Shown: piece after piece, positions 52,091 through 60,215 of the stretch | Position numbering within the stretch: the first letter of the stretch is position 1 | How the letters are laid out: the number at the start of each line of letters is the position of its first letter | Assembly: GCF_000022565.1 (NCBI RefSeq) | Contig: NC_012483.1 | Location: 3,410,001-3,474,000 of the forward strand | Direction: 5' to 3' | DNA from: Acidobacterium capsulatum ATCC 51196 | GTDB taxonomy: Bacteria; Acidobacteriota; Terriglobia; Terriglobales; Acidobacteriaceae | Length of the DNA: 64,000 nucleotides | Notes under the pieces: generated by a model | What the model was told of the DNA's origin: nothing | Seen by the model: only the letters and a program-made list of their open reading frames with translations | Databases searched by the model: none | Translations under genes and position numbers: made by a program

Positions 52091-53155
52091 ATGAAGCTCA
52101 CCTTACGTTTACCTGTGGATCTCATGGCGCCGGAGAGTGCGAACTTTCACGCCTCGATTGCGCGCGCGGCTGAGATTCTGCGCGCCGGGGGAACGGTGGC
52201 CTTCCCGACCGAGACTGTCTACGGGCTGGGAGCCAATGCACTCGATGCCGCGGCAGTGGCGGGCATTTTTGAGGCAAAGCAGCGCCCAGCCTGGGACCCG
52301 CTGATTGTGCACGTCTCGAGTCTTGAAATGCTGAGCCAGGTAGCTGACGAACTCTGCGATAACGCAAAGCGGCTGGCAGAGGTTTTCTGGCCCGGTCCCC
52401 TGACGATGCTGTTGCCTCGCAGCGCCAACGTTCCTGACGCGGTGACCGCGGGCAGGCCACTGGTGGGCGTGCGCATGCCTTCACACCCTATCGCGCAGGC
52501 GCTGATCGAAGCAGCCGGAGTTCCGGTGGCCGCGCCAAGCGCCAACTCCTTTGGCCGCATCAGTCCTACGACTGCGCAGCATGTGGCCGAGGACCTGGAA
52601 GGGCGCATCGACGCAATTCTGGATGGCGGCGAGACCATCCATGGGCTGGAGTCTACAGTCATTGAGCCCCGCGCTGATCATTCGATCATCTATCGGCCGG
52701 GAGTGGTGACAGCACAGCAGCTGCGCGCGGTTTGCGCCGGCAGTGTCGAGTATTATGAGCCAGCGCATGAGAAGAGCGCGCCGGAGTCTCTGCCTTCGCC
52801 AGGTGTCGGGTTGCGCCACTATGCGCCGCGTGCACGGCTGCAATTGGTAGAAGGTGCGGGCGAAGCGCAGATGACTGCCTTGCGTGAGACAGTTCTGGAT
52901 GCCGAACGGATCGGCGAGCGAGTAGGCGTGATGCTGCCTGAAAGCTTTCAGACCGCGCTCATTGGCTGTGCCGCGCATGTGTACCGGTGGGGCCGCTGGG
53001 AAGACAAGGAAGAACTGGCCCAGCGCCTGTTTGCCGGGCTGCGTCAACTGGATGCCGAAGGTCTGACGCTGATCGTATGTCCTTTGCCTGAGGCAAAAGG
53101 AATTGGGCGGGCAATCTGCGACCGCCTGGGCAAGGCCGCCCGCACGCACGACTGA
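52091..53155 (+). CDS. Threonylcarbamoyl-AMP synthase (Sua5 type)
   Basis: A 354-residue enzyme that makes threonylcarbamoyl-AMP for the universal t6A tRNA modification. The TsaC/YrdC domain is clear: AAEILRAGGTVAFPTETVYGLGANALD, IFEAKQRPAWDPLIVHV, VFWPGPLTMLLPRS, GVRMPSHPIAQALIEAAGVPVAAPSANSFGRISPTTAQHV and GLESTVIEPR. The C-terminal half (about residue 235 on: PGVGLRHYAPRARL) is the Sua5 domain, distinguishing it from short TsaC. ATG 52091 may be replaced by ATG 52124; there is only a weak AGG before the first. It converges on the Hfq-like gene. Confidence 0.93.
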   Translation: MKLTLRLPVDLMAPESANFHASIARAAEILRAGGTVAFPTETVYGLGANALDAAAVAGIFEAKQRPAWDPLIVHVSSLEMLSQVADELCDNAKRLAEVFWPGPLTMLLPRSANVPDAVTAGRPLVGVRMPSHPIAQALIEAAGVPVAAPSANSFGRISPTTAQHVAEDLEGRIDAILDGGETIHGLESTVIEPRADHSIIYRPGVVTAQQLRAVCAGSVEYYEPAHEKSAPESLPSPGVGLRHYAPRARLQLVEGAGEAQMTALRETVLDAERIGERVGVMLPESFQTALIGCAAHVYRWGRWEDKEELAQRLFAGLRQLDAEGLTLIVCPLPEAKGIGRAICDRLGKAARTHD

Positions 53156-53172
53156 GGAGCCAGCTTCATCGG

Positions 53173-53730
53173 TCAGAGGCCGGCGGCGGTCTCTGCTGCC
53201 TTGTAGATGTATTTGATCGATGATTTGTAGATCAATACACGCCGCCGCGCATGACGCACCTTGACGGCATAGCGGTCATACCATTCGATGCAGCCCTCAA
53301 TCTTTTCTCCGCTATCGAGCATAAACACCATGGGTGTCTGGCTCTGCATCTGCTTCTGAAAGTAAAACGCCTCGGCATGAGAACCCTCTGAGGAGGCATT
53401 CTGCATGACGCTCCATTCCTGATGCGACAGGATGGGTGGTTGAGCGCGTTCCAACCGGCTTCGGGGTGCCTTTGCTCCCGCAGGCGCCACAGGGCGGATG
53501 AGTTTGCGCGGCCCCGAGTGGTTCGCATCAATATCTTCGACTTTGCGGGTCTTGGGCGCAGCGGATGTTGGCGGGTTTACGCGCGCCGGAGTTTGAGCCT
53601 GGGTGGAAAGTGTCGCAGGTTTATCTGGGCTGGATTTAGCCGTGCGCTCCGGGCTTGATGAGCCGGAAGAAGCGCCGAGTGGACGCGCAAGAGTATGAGG
53701 CAAGTTCGCCATAGTATCGCAGATATGCAC
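53173..53730 (-). CDS. Hfq-like LSm protein with long N-terminal extension
   Basis: A 185-residue protein whose last 75 residues form an LSm fold: AEAFYFQKQMQSQTPMVFMLDSGEKIEGCIEWYDRYAVKVRHARRRVLIYKSSIKYIYKA. The Sm1 part resembles Hfq (L.nG..l.G.i..fD.y.v), and the Sm2 end reads YKSSIKYI where Hfq has YKHAISTV. The N-terminal 100 or so residues are Pro/Ser/Thr/Ala-rich and likely disordered, unlike classic Hfq. It probably binds small RNAs or mRNAs; this is by family. GTG 53730 has GGAAAG upstream; ATG 53712 (MANLPHTL) lacks any ribosome site but would fit a leaderless transcript. Confidence 0.75.
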   Translation of the reverse strand: MHICDTMANLPHTLARPLGASSGSSSPERTAKSSPDKPATLSTQAQTPARVNPPTSAAPKTRKVEDIDANHSGPRKLIRPVAPAGAKAPRSRLERAQPPILSHQEWSVMQNASSEGSHAEAFYFQKQMQSQTPMVFMLDSGEKIEGCIEWYDRYAVKVRHARRRVLIYKSSIKYIYKAAETAAGL

Positions 53731-53767
53731 GGTGGTGCTTTCCGATTGTGATGCTGCCGACGTTCAT

Positions 53768-53790
53768 AAAGCCGTACCGCAACGGCTTTT
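53768..53790 (-). terminator. Hairpin downstream of holB
   Basis: AAAGCCGT pairs with ACGGCTTT around ACCGCA, about 90 bases after the holB stop on the minus strand. The T run on that strand is short; on the plus strand TTATTTCG follows. Confidence 0.5.
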
Positions 53791-53878
53791 ATTTCGTTTG
53801 CTGCGGATAGAGAAACCGTATTGGGAAGAGTGTTGCCAAAAAGGGAAGCGAGAGGGATAAATCCCGGCTGGAACGAGC

Positions 53879-54985
53879 CTAGTGCTGTATGGAAGCAGCC
53901 AGATCTGTGGCAAAGGCATCGAGTGAAATCGAACGCAACAGATTGCGGCGCATTCCCGATTCCACGGACTGCAATCCGCGCGCGGCCCGCTCAATCCACT
54001 CCACATCAATTTGCTGCGCCATGGCGGACAGCTCTCGCTGCAGATCGATATTGCGCACCAGCCCGCTGGCGCCGGAGAGATGCAGCAGAAGATCTTCGAG
54101 CAGAGACCGCAAGGTGCGAATCAGCCCCACTGTCTTTTCCTGCCCCTCAGCCCCTGCACGGTAGCCCTCTGTCATGCGGAAGAGCGTGCTGTGGTCATTC
54201 TGTTGCAGCGTGAAGCGCAGCATTTGCAGTGCTTCATTGCGATAGGTTAGATAAGCCGGCAGGTCAAAGCTCAGCGCCCGCCCCACCGCGCCCTCGGCCA
54301 GCCGCGCCACCAGCGCCCGCTCCGCGGGTTTGAGGTCGCCGCGCCTTGAGGCCAGCAGCGGCTCAATCTGTTCGGTAGCAATCGCTCCCAGACGAATCAG
54401 GCTGGTGCGCGAGCGAATGGTCGGCAGCAGCTCTCCCGGATTCTCTGCCAGCAAAATAATCAGGGCATGGCTGGGAGGCTCTTCGAGCACCTTCAGTAGA
54501 GAGTTCGCCGCCTCTTTCATGAACGACGCGCTGGTGAAGATGTAAACCGAGCGGCGCGCTTCCGAGGGCGTGCGGTAGACCTCACGGATCAGGGTACGCA
54601 CCTGGCCTAGTTTGATGAGCAGTTGCGGAGGGTCCGGCGGAATCACCAGCACGCTGGGGTGAGTCTGGACGAGAATGCGTGTTTCTTTTTTGTCGGTCTC
54701 GCGCAGGTCCTCGCGGGCCGCAATGGCCTCGTCGACGCGGGCCGTCAGATCCATTGCCTGGCCGATGCGTTCGCAATTGGCGCATTCGCCGCAGAAGTCA
54801 GGAAGTCCATCGGTGACCGGCTGCCGCAGGCAATTGATGGCCTGTGCCAGCATGAGTGCGAGCGTATATTTGCCTGCCCCGCGCGGACCAGCCATGAGCA
54901 ACGAGTGCGGCACGCGTCCTGCCGCGACCGCCTCCCGCAAGTGCCGTACCGCCGATTCATTGCCGATGAAGTCGCTGAAACCCAC
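53879..54985 (-). CDS. holB: DNA polymerase III clamp-loader subunit delta'
   Basis: A 368-residue AAA+ protein of the clamp loader. It has GNESAVRHLREAVAAGRVPHSLLMAGPRGAGKYTLALMLAQAI, with Walker A changed to GPRGAGKYT, then the zinc cysteines DFCGECANCERI, and SVYIFTSASFMKEAANSLLKVLEEPPSHALIILLAENPGELLPTIRSRTSLIRLG, which is the sensor 1 region typical of delta'. The C-terminal domain is helical. It is the third gene of a minus-strand set (tmk, P450, holB); a tmk-holB pairing is common, but the P450 between them is not. Confidence 0.9.
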   Translation of the reverse strand: MGFSDFIGNESAVRHLREAVAAGRVPHSLLMAGPRGAGKYTLALMLAQAINCLRQPVTDGLPDFCGECANCERIGQAMDLTARVDEAIAAREDLRETDKKETRILVQTHPSVLVIPPDPPQLLIKLGQVRTLIREVYRTPSEARRSVYIFTSASFMKEAANSLLKVLEEPPSHALIILLAENPGELLPTIRSRTSLIRLGAIATEQIEPLLASRRGDLKPAERALVARLAEGAVGRALSFDLPAYLTYRNEALQMLRFTLQQNDHSTLFRMTEGYRAGAEGQEKTVGLIRTLRSLLEDLLLHLSGASGLVRNIDLQRELSAMAQQIDVEWIERAARGLQSVESGMRRNLLRSISLDAFATDLAASIQH

Positions 54986-55036
54986 GGCTACAGGGTAGCA
55001 TCCATGCGCGACGGCTTTACACGGCCGGAGCGCCGC

Positions 55037-56431
55037 TCACCTTAACTCAAGGAGCATGCGAATCTCCGGCTTGGGCCGGAGGGTGATCTTGGGCTGCAAC
55101 TCGACCTGCTGGCCGGGAATCAGCCGCAGACGCCACTTCTGCGCGATGGTGGCCAGCACCAGCACGCCTTCCATCCACGCAAAGGACTCGCCGATGCACT
55201 GCCGGCTGCCCGCGCCAAAGGGGAAGTAGATAAAGCGCGAGCGCGCTGCTTTCTGATCGACGGAGAAACGCTCGGGGCGGAATTCCAGTGGATCGGGCCA
55301 GTACTCCGGATTGCGCTGAATGATGTATTGGCTGAAGAAGACATAGCTGCCGGCGGGCAGGCGATAGGGGCCCAGTTCAACGTCTGCCGTTGCCTGGCGG
55401 CCCATGGCCCAGGCCGGCGGATACAGCCGCATCGACTCGGCGAAGACCATCTCAACATACTTGAGCTGGGGCAGGTCTTCGAGTGTGGGTGTGCGGCCCT
55501 GCAGCACGGTGTCGATCTCCTCATGCATGCGCGCTTCGGCTTCAGGGTTCTGTGCCAGCAGATACCACGTCCACGTGAGCGCCGTGGCCACGGTTTCATA
55601 TCCGGCGAGGAAGATGGTTAGAATCTCATCGCGCACCTGCTCGTCGGTCATGCCGGAGTGATCGGCCTCATCATCGCGTGAGCGCAGCAGCATCGAGAGC
55701 AAGTCGCCGCCGTCGGTCTTCTCCTGCCGGTGCTCCGCAATGATGCGGTAGACAACCGCATCGAGCCGCTTGCGTGCGCGGCGAAAGCGCATCAGCCCCG
55801 GAATGGGCCAGTGCAGATAAGCCTCGGCGCGCGGCAGGGCCACCAGGAAGTTGTAGAGATCCATGATGGCGTTCACTTCGTCATTGATCTGCTGCACTTC
55901 GGCTGTCACGTCAGTGTTGAGCAGCGTGCGCGCCACAATCTGCAGTGTCACCCGCATCATCTCGGCGAGCGCGCCAATCTCCTTGCCGGGCTGCCATTCT
56001 TCGCGCATGGCCAGCGCACGATCTGTCATGACGGCACCGTAGGCCTGAATGCGCTGACGGTGAAAGGCCGGCGCGGCAATGCGGCGCTGGCGCTTGTGAA
56101 ACTCGCCATCGCTGGTGATGAGCCCGTTGCCCAGCAGAATCTTCATGCGCTTCTGTGTGCGCTCTTTGATGAACTTGTCGGCCTGGTTGACGAGAATTTC
56201 GCGAATGAACTCCGGCTCATGCACCACGAAGACATCGCTGTTCGCGATGCGATAGTGGGACATGGAGCCGTATGTCTCTTGCAGATACTCGAAGAGCTTG
56301 ATGGGATCGCCCGGTTTGAAAAACTTCCGGGTGAGGTAAAAGGGCAGGTTGAGCTTGAGCCCCGGCGGCAGGCGATACTCGCCCCGGCGGACGATGGGGA
56401 ATTCTTTGCGGGTTTGAACTGCTGTGGCCAT
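55037..56431 (-). CDS. Cytochrome P450
   Basis: A 464-residue haem monooxygenase. The heme loop is FPFGAGSRQCIGESFAWME with the proximal cysteine; ExxR is ESMRLYPPAWAMGR and the I-helix is IFLAGYETVATALTWTWY, where E-T replaces the common D-T pair. It looks like the long, eukaryote-like class (PERF motif FRPERF). It needs separate ferredoxin and reductase partners, none nearby. Substrate unknown; a fatty acid or terpenoid is only a possibility. ATG 56431 has AGGAG upstream. It lies 28 bases after tmk and 51 bases before holB, all minus strand. Confidence 0.93.
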   Translation of the reverse strand: MATAVQTRKEFPIVRRGEYRLPPGLKLNLPFYLTRKFFKPGDPIKLFEYLQETYGSMSHYRIANSDVFVVHEPEFIREILVNQADKFIKERTQKRMKILLGNGLITSDGEFHKRQRRIAAPAFHRQRIQAYGAVMTDRALAMREEWQPGKEIGALAEMMRVTLQIVARTLLNTDVTAEVQQINDEVNAIMDLYNFLVALPRAEAYLHWPIPGLMRFRRARKRLDAVVYRIIAEHRQEKTDGGDLLSMLLRSRDDEADHSGMTDEQVRDEILTIFLAGYETVATALTWTWYLLAQNPEAEARMHEEIDTVLQGRTPTLEDLPQLKYVEMVFAESMRLYPPAWAMGRQATADVELGPYRLPAGSYVFFSQYIIQRNPEYWPDPLEFRPERFSVDQKAARSRFIYFPFGAGSRQCIGESFAWMEGVLVLATIAQKWRLRLIPGQQVELQPKITLRPKPEIRMLLELR

Positions 56432-56459
56432 GCAGACTCCTGGGGCACGGCCCGAGGGT

Positions 56460-57119
56460 TCACCCCCGACGCGCCAAACGCTCTTCTACTATGTGTACGA
56501 TGTGCTGGTGGATGCTCTCAATGCCCTCGTCGCTCTCGATTGCGACCACACGCAAAGGCTCCCGGCGCGCAATTTCACCGTATTGATCAAAGACGCGGCG
56601 GTAGAAGATTTCATTCTCCTGCTCAAAGCGGCCTTCGTCCTTGCCTTCGCGAGCGGCCACGCGGCCGTTGCGGCGGCGCGCCCGCTCCAGGGAGCGCGCG
56701 AAGTCCGGCAGCAGCAGCAGCGTGAGGTCAGGATCAAGCCCGCCGCACATCACCTGATGCAGGTTGCGCACCAACTCGCTGCCGAGCTGGCGTCCGCCGC
56801 CCTGATAGGCCTCAGTCGAGTCAGTGTAGCGGTCACACAGCACGATCTTGCCTGCGTCGAGCGCGGGGCGAATCACCTCGGCGATCGACTGCGCACGGTC
56901 AGAAAACATGAAGCCCAACTCGGCCATGGGGGAGATACTTTCTGTGCGCGAATCAAGCAGCAACGCACGGATGCCGTCACCAATGCGCGTGCCTCCCGGC
57001 TGGCGCGTGACGACAACGGATTCCCCGCGCGCCTCAAGCCATTGCGCGAGCCTGCGAAGCTGGGTTGATTTGCCTGATCCATCCAGGCCCTCAAAGGTAA
57101 GAAAAAAGCCCTGCCGCAT
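56460..57119 (-). CDS. tmk: Thymidylate kinase
   Basis: A 219-residue kinase that makes dTDP from dTMP. The P-loop is FLTFEGLDGSGKSTQLRRLAQWL, followed by VVTRQPGGTRIGDGIRALLL, the DRYTDSTEAYQGGGRQLG loop and ARRRNGRVAAREGKDEGRFEQEN, the lid. All are standard. It begins a minus-strand set with a P450 and holB. The in-frame start at 57119 (MRQGFFLTFEGLDG) fits homologues. It is separated from the arginine operon by a hairpin. Confidence 0.96.
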   Translation of the reverse strand: MRQGFFLTFEGLDGSGKSTQLRRLAQWLEARGESVVVTRQPGGTRIGDGIRALLLDSRTESISPMAELGFMFSDRAQSIAEVIRPALDAGKIVLCDRYTDSTEAYQGGGRQLGSELVRNLHQVMCGGLDPDLTLLLLPDFARSLERARRRNGRVAAREGKDEGRFEQENEIFYRRVFDQYGEIARREPLRVVAIESDEGIESIHQHIVHIVEERLARRG

Positions 57120-57130
57120 GGCCGGAGTGT

Positions 57131-57164
57131 AGCAGACCGCAAGCGGGAAGCGCTGCGGTCTGCT
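57131..57164 (-). terminator. Long hairpin after the arginine operon
   Basis: AGCAGACCGC pairs with GCGGTCTGCT (ten pairs), with a further AGCG/CGCT stem inside. It begins 16 bases past the stop of the last arg gene. No T run follows on the minus strand, so Rho or mRNA-end protection may be involved. Confidence 0.55.
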
Positions 57165-57179
57165 CGCAAAGAAGAGTTG

Positions 57180-57701
57180 TCAGCCAGCAATGCGCACGAG
57201 GTGCTCGGCTTCCATGCGCGGGCCAAGGATCGAGACGCGAGGCACGTCGCCGCGTGCCATCGCGACCTCATCGCAGCGATAGAGGCGCGGGCAATTCTGG
57301 CAGTCCTTGAATATCTTGTCGGGCAGCGCGGCCCGGTTCTCGACGGTGCGAAAGCCATAGCGGTAGAAAAAGTCAGGAATGCGTGTGAAGAGGCACACGC
57401 AGCCGACGCCGTGCTGCTCGGCCTCATCGATGAGTGAGAACAGCAGGCGGCCGCCCACGCCCTGGCCTTTGGCCTCGGGCTGCACAACAATGGAGCGCAC
57501 CTCTGCCAGATGCGGGCCATAGAGATGCAGTGCGCCGCAGCCGAGAAAGATGCCTGCATCGCTCTCCGCTACCGTAAAGTCGCGGATGTTTTCGCAAATC
57601 TCAGCGAAGGCGCGCCGCAGCAGCGTGCCGTCTCCCGAGAGGCTGTTCACAATCTCATAGATGTTGGTGGCGTCCTGCAGGCGCGCTTTACGAATCTGCA
57701 T
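57180..57701 (-). CDS. GNAT N-acetylglutamate synthase (short ArgA type)
   Basis: A 173-residue acetyltransferase. It opens QIRKARLQDATNIYEIVNSLSGDGTLLRRAFAEICENIRDF and carries the GNAT acetyl-CoA loop VQPEAKGQGVGGRLLFSLIDEA, then CVCLFTRIPDFFYRYGFRTVE. A cysteine cluster IFKDCQNCPRLYRCDEVAM lies near residue 140, as seen in short single-domain N-acetylglutamate synthases. It would start arginine synthesis from glutamate and acetyl-CoA. ATG 57701 has GGAGG six bases ahead and overlaps the 3' end of argH by 14 bases. No argJ or classic two-domain argA is nearby, which supports the role. Confidence 0.85.
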   Translation of the reverse strand: MQIRKARLQDATNIYEIVNSLSGDGTLLRRAFAEICENIRDFTVAESDAGIFLGCGALHLYGPHLAEVRSIVVQPEAKGQGVGGRLLFSLIDEAEQHGVGCVCLFTRIPDFFYRYGFRTVENRAALPDKIFKDCQNCPRLYRCDEVAMARGDVPRVSILGPRMEAEHLVRIAG

Positions 57702-59148
57702 GGCTGACCTCCGCAACGGTGGAGAGTCCCAGGTCGATGCGGCCGCGTGCGTTCACCAGGTCCCCGGTGCGGCGCTGCATGGCTTCGAGCGAAGCCTGCA
57801 CCTGCGCGCGCGCTGTTCCACCCAGCACATCATGGCAATCCAGCGTGGACTCCAGCGTGACGGCGTCGTAGAAGTCCGCGCCAAACTCAGGACTGAGGCT
57901 GCGCAACTCATCGAGCGAAAGCCCCGCAAGCTCGCAGCCCTTATCGAGGCCCAGGCGCACGGCGTGACCGACAATCTCATGCGCCTTGCGGAAGGGAATG
58001 CCCTTGTGAACCAGATAGGTGGCCGCGGCCATGGCGTTCAGGAATCCGGACTCGCATGCAGCCTGCATGTGGTCTGTGCGGAACTGCAGCGCATGCGTGA
58101 ACTTCGCCAGCAGGTGCAGCATCTGGTGCGTGGCAATCGTCGCTTGAAAGAGCGGCTCCTGGGTTTCCTGCATGTCCTTGTTGTAGGCCAGCGGCAAGCC
58201 CTTGAGCAGCAGCGTCACGGCCTGCGCCGCGCCGTTGATGCGGCCTACCTTGGCGCGCACCAGCTCCGTCAGGTCGGGATTCTTCTTCTGCGGCATGGCG
58301 CTTGAGCCCGTGGAGTAGGCCTCAGGCAAATCCACGAAGCCGAACTCGGCCGTGGCATACAGCGTGATCTCTTCCGCAAAGCGGCTCGCGTGCAGCGCGA
58401 TGCCGGTGAGCGCCTGCAGAAACTCCAGCACAAAGTCACGGTCGCTGGTGGCGTCCATGCTGTTAGCTGTGGGCGCTGCAAAGTTCAAGGCCTGCGACGC
58501 GATGCCGCGGTCGAGCGCCAGCGTCGCTCCGGCCACGGCGCCGGAGCCGAGCGGGCAATAGTTGAGGCGGCGCACGCAGTCTTCCAGACGCGAGGCGTCG
58601 CGCAGCAGCATCTCGGCATAGGCCAGCAGCCAGTGCGCTACCAGCACAGGCTCGGCACGTTGCAGATGCGTGTAGGCCGGCATGGCCGCGTTGCCCATCT
58701 GTTGAGCGCGGGCCACCAGAATCTCAGCCCATGTGCCGAGATAGGCTTGCAGCATCTGCGCGCGCGAGCGCACGAAAAGGCGCAGATCCGTCGCAATCTG
58801 CTCGTTGCGGCTGCGGCCGGTGTGCAGCTTGAGGCCCAGGTCGCCCACCGTGGCCACAAGCTGCAGTTCCACAAAGTGATGAATATCCTCCGCTTCCTGA
58901 TTGGACATCACCCACGATGGGCCGGAGCCGTCCGGCGCGTGGAAACGGCTCGTGACCAGATCAAGCGCATTGTGCAGCGCCTCGCGCTCGCCGGCAGTGA
59001 GTACGCCGGCGGCTTCCAGAGCCAGCGCATGTGCCTTGCTGGCCGCGACCTCTTCGGGCAGAAGCTGCCAGTCAAACTGCAGCGAGCGCTGCCAGTGATC
59101 AAACGCGGGATCGAGTGGCTCGCGAAAGCGGCCAGACCACATCTTCAC
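57688..59148 (-). CDS. argH: Argininosuccinate lyase
   Basis: A 486-residue enzyme that splits argininosuccinate into arginine and fumarate. It starts KMWSGRFREPLDPAFDHWQRSLQFDWQLLPEEV, with IHHFVELQLVATVGDLGLKLHTGRSRNEQIATDLRLFVR, AYTHLQRAEPVLVAHWLLAY and the signature GSSAMPQKKNPDLTELVRAKVGR. Start is GTG 59148 with AGAGG upstream; ATG 59142 is an alternative. It overlaps the short N-acetylglutamate synthase gene. The C-terminal tail beyond residue 455 is longer than minimal ArgH and ends inside the overlap. Confidence 0.97.
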   Translation of the reverse strand: MKMWSGRFREPLDPAFDHWQRSLQFDWQLLPEEVAASKAHALALEAAGVLTAGEREALHNALDLVTSRFHAPDGSGPSWVMSNQEAEDIHHFVELQLVATVGDLGLKLHTGRSRNEQIATDLRLFVRSRAQMLQAYLGTWAEILVARAQQMGNAAMPAYTHLQRAEPVLVAHWLLAYAEMLLRDASRLEDCVRRLNYCPLGSGAVAGATLALDRGIASQALNFAAPTANSMDATSDRDFVLEFLQALTGIALHASRFAEEITLYATAEFGFVDLPEAYSTGSSAMPQKKNPDLTELVRAKVGRINGAAQAVTLLLKGLPLAYNKDMQETQEPLFQATIATHQMLHLLAKFTHALQFRTDHMQAACESGFLNAMAAATYLVHKGIPFRKAHEIVGHAVRLGLDKGCELAGLSLDELRSLSPEFGADFYDAVTLESTLDCHDVLGGTARAQVQASLEAMQRRTGDLVNARGRIDLGLSTVAEVSHADS

Positions 59149-59177
59149 TTCAAAACCTCTTTCTCTTCTTCCTGCTT

Positions 59178-60215
59178 TCAGCGGGCGGCAGTGCCGGTGG
59201 CTGACTTTTTATTCTGGTTCGAAAGACCGCCGAGCAACAGCAGCATCAACGCCTTCTGCGCATGCATGCGATTCTCTGCCTGGTCAAACACCACAGATTG
59301 CGGACCATCGAAGACCGCATCCGTAACCTCAGCATTGCGATGCGCGGGCAGGCAATGCATAAAGATCGCGTGCGGCGCGGCTTGCGACATGAGCGTCTCG
59401 TTCACCTGGTAGGGCTTGAAGATCGGCGCACGCTTGGTCGCCTCATGCTCAAATCCCATACTGGTGCATACGTCGGTGTAAACGGCGTCGGTGCCGGTCA
59501 CGGCGGCTATCGGATCGTTGATGACCGAGATATTCGCGCCCGTCACATTGCCGATGCTGCGCGCCAGCGCTACCAGGTCGGCCTTGGGCGCATAGTTGCG
59601 CGGCGTGGCCACGGTGAAGTGCATGCCCGTTTGCGCGGCCATCAGCATGAGCGAGTGGCACACGTTGTTGCCATCGCCCACATACGTGAGATGGCGTCCA
59701 TTCAGCGGCCCGAGGCGCTCCTGCAGTGTCATGAAGTCGGCCAGCGCCTGACAGGGATGCTCGAGATCGCTGAGTGCATTGATCACTGGCACCGAGGCGT
59801 ACTGCGCCATCTCCGTGATGGTTTCATGCGCATAGGTGCGCAATACCAGCACTGAGGCCCACCGCTCCAGGTTGCGCGCCATGTCAAAGAGCGACTCGCG
59901 CTCGCCGAGCGGCGACTGTGTCTGGTCCACAAAAATAGCCGAGCCGCCGAGCGTATTGATCGCGGTCTCAAAGGTGAGACGCGTGCGCAGCGAGGCCTTC
60001 TCAAAAAACATCACAAGCTGTTTGGCGTCGAGCGCCCAGCGGTAATCCTGCGGGCGCGCTTTCACGGCATGCGCCAGATCAAGCACCGCGGCAATTTCAG
60101 CGGCCGTGAAGTCTGCAGTGGAGCACAGGTCGCGGCCGGCCAATGATTCAATCGCGGACGACGGCACGGGGGCAACGAATTCGTCCTGGTAGATGGCAGC
60201 TTTGCTAGCCAACAT
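59178..60215 (-). CDS. argF: Ornithine carbamoyltransferase
   Basis: A 345-residue enzyme making citrulline from ornithine and carbamoyl phosphate. The carbamoyl-phosphate loop reads SLRTRLTFETA, where most OTCases have STRTR. The ornithine signature HCLPAHRNAEVTDAVFD and QAENRMHAQKALMLLLL is intact, arguing for ornithine and not acetylornithine. LSDLEHPCQALADFMTLQE is typical. A 35-residue N-terminal extension (MLASKAAIYQDEFV...) precedes the usual GRDLCSTADFT start. ATG 60215 has GGAGG close ahead and overlaps argD by 11 bases. Confidence 0.94.
   Translation of the reverse strand: MLASKAAIYQDEFVAPVPSSAIESLAGRDLCSTADFTAAEIAAVLDLAHAVKARPQDYRWALDAKQLVMFFEKASLRTRLTFETAINTLGGSAIFVDQTQSPLGERESLFDMARNLERWASVLVLRTYAHETITEMAQYASVPVINALSDLEHPCQALADFMTLQERLGPLNGRHLTYVGDGNNVCHSLMLMAAQTGMHFTVATPRNYAPKADLVALARSIGNVTGANISVINDPIAAVTGTDAVYTDVCTSMGFEHEATKRAPIFKPYQVNETLMSQAAPHAIFMHCLPAHRNAEVTDAVFDGPQSVVFDQAENRMHAQKALMLLLLGGLSNQNKKSATGTAAR

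Noticed and set aside
59178-60215. ArgF as an acetylornithine or succinylornithine carbamoyltransferase, suggested by SLRTR
   Set aside because: The ornithine-specific HCLPAHR...EVTD and QAENRMHAQKAL motifs are intact, and the operon has argD and no argE-bypass genes.
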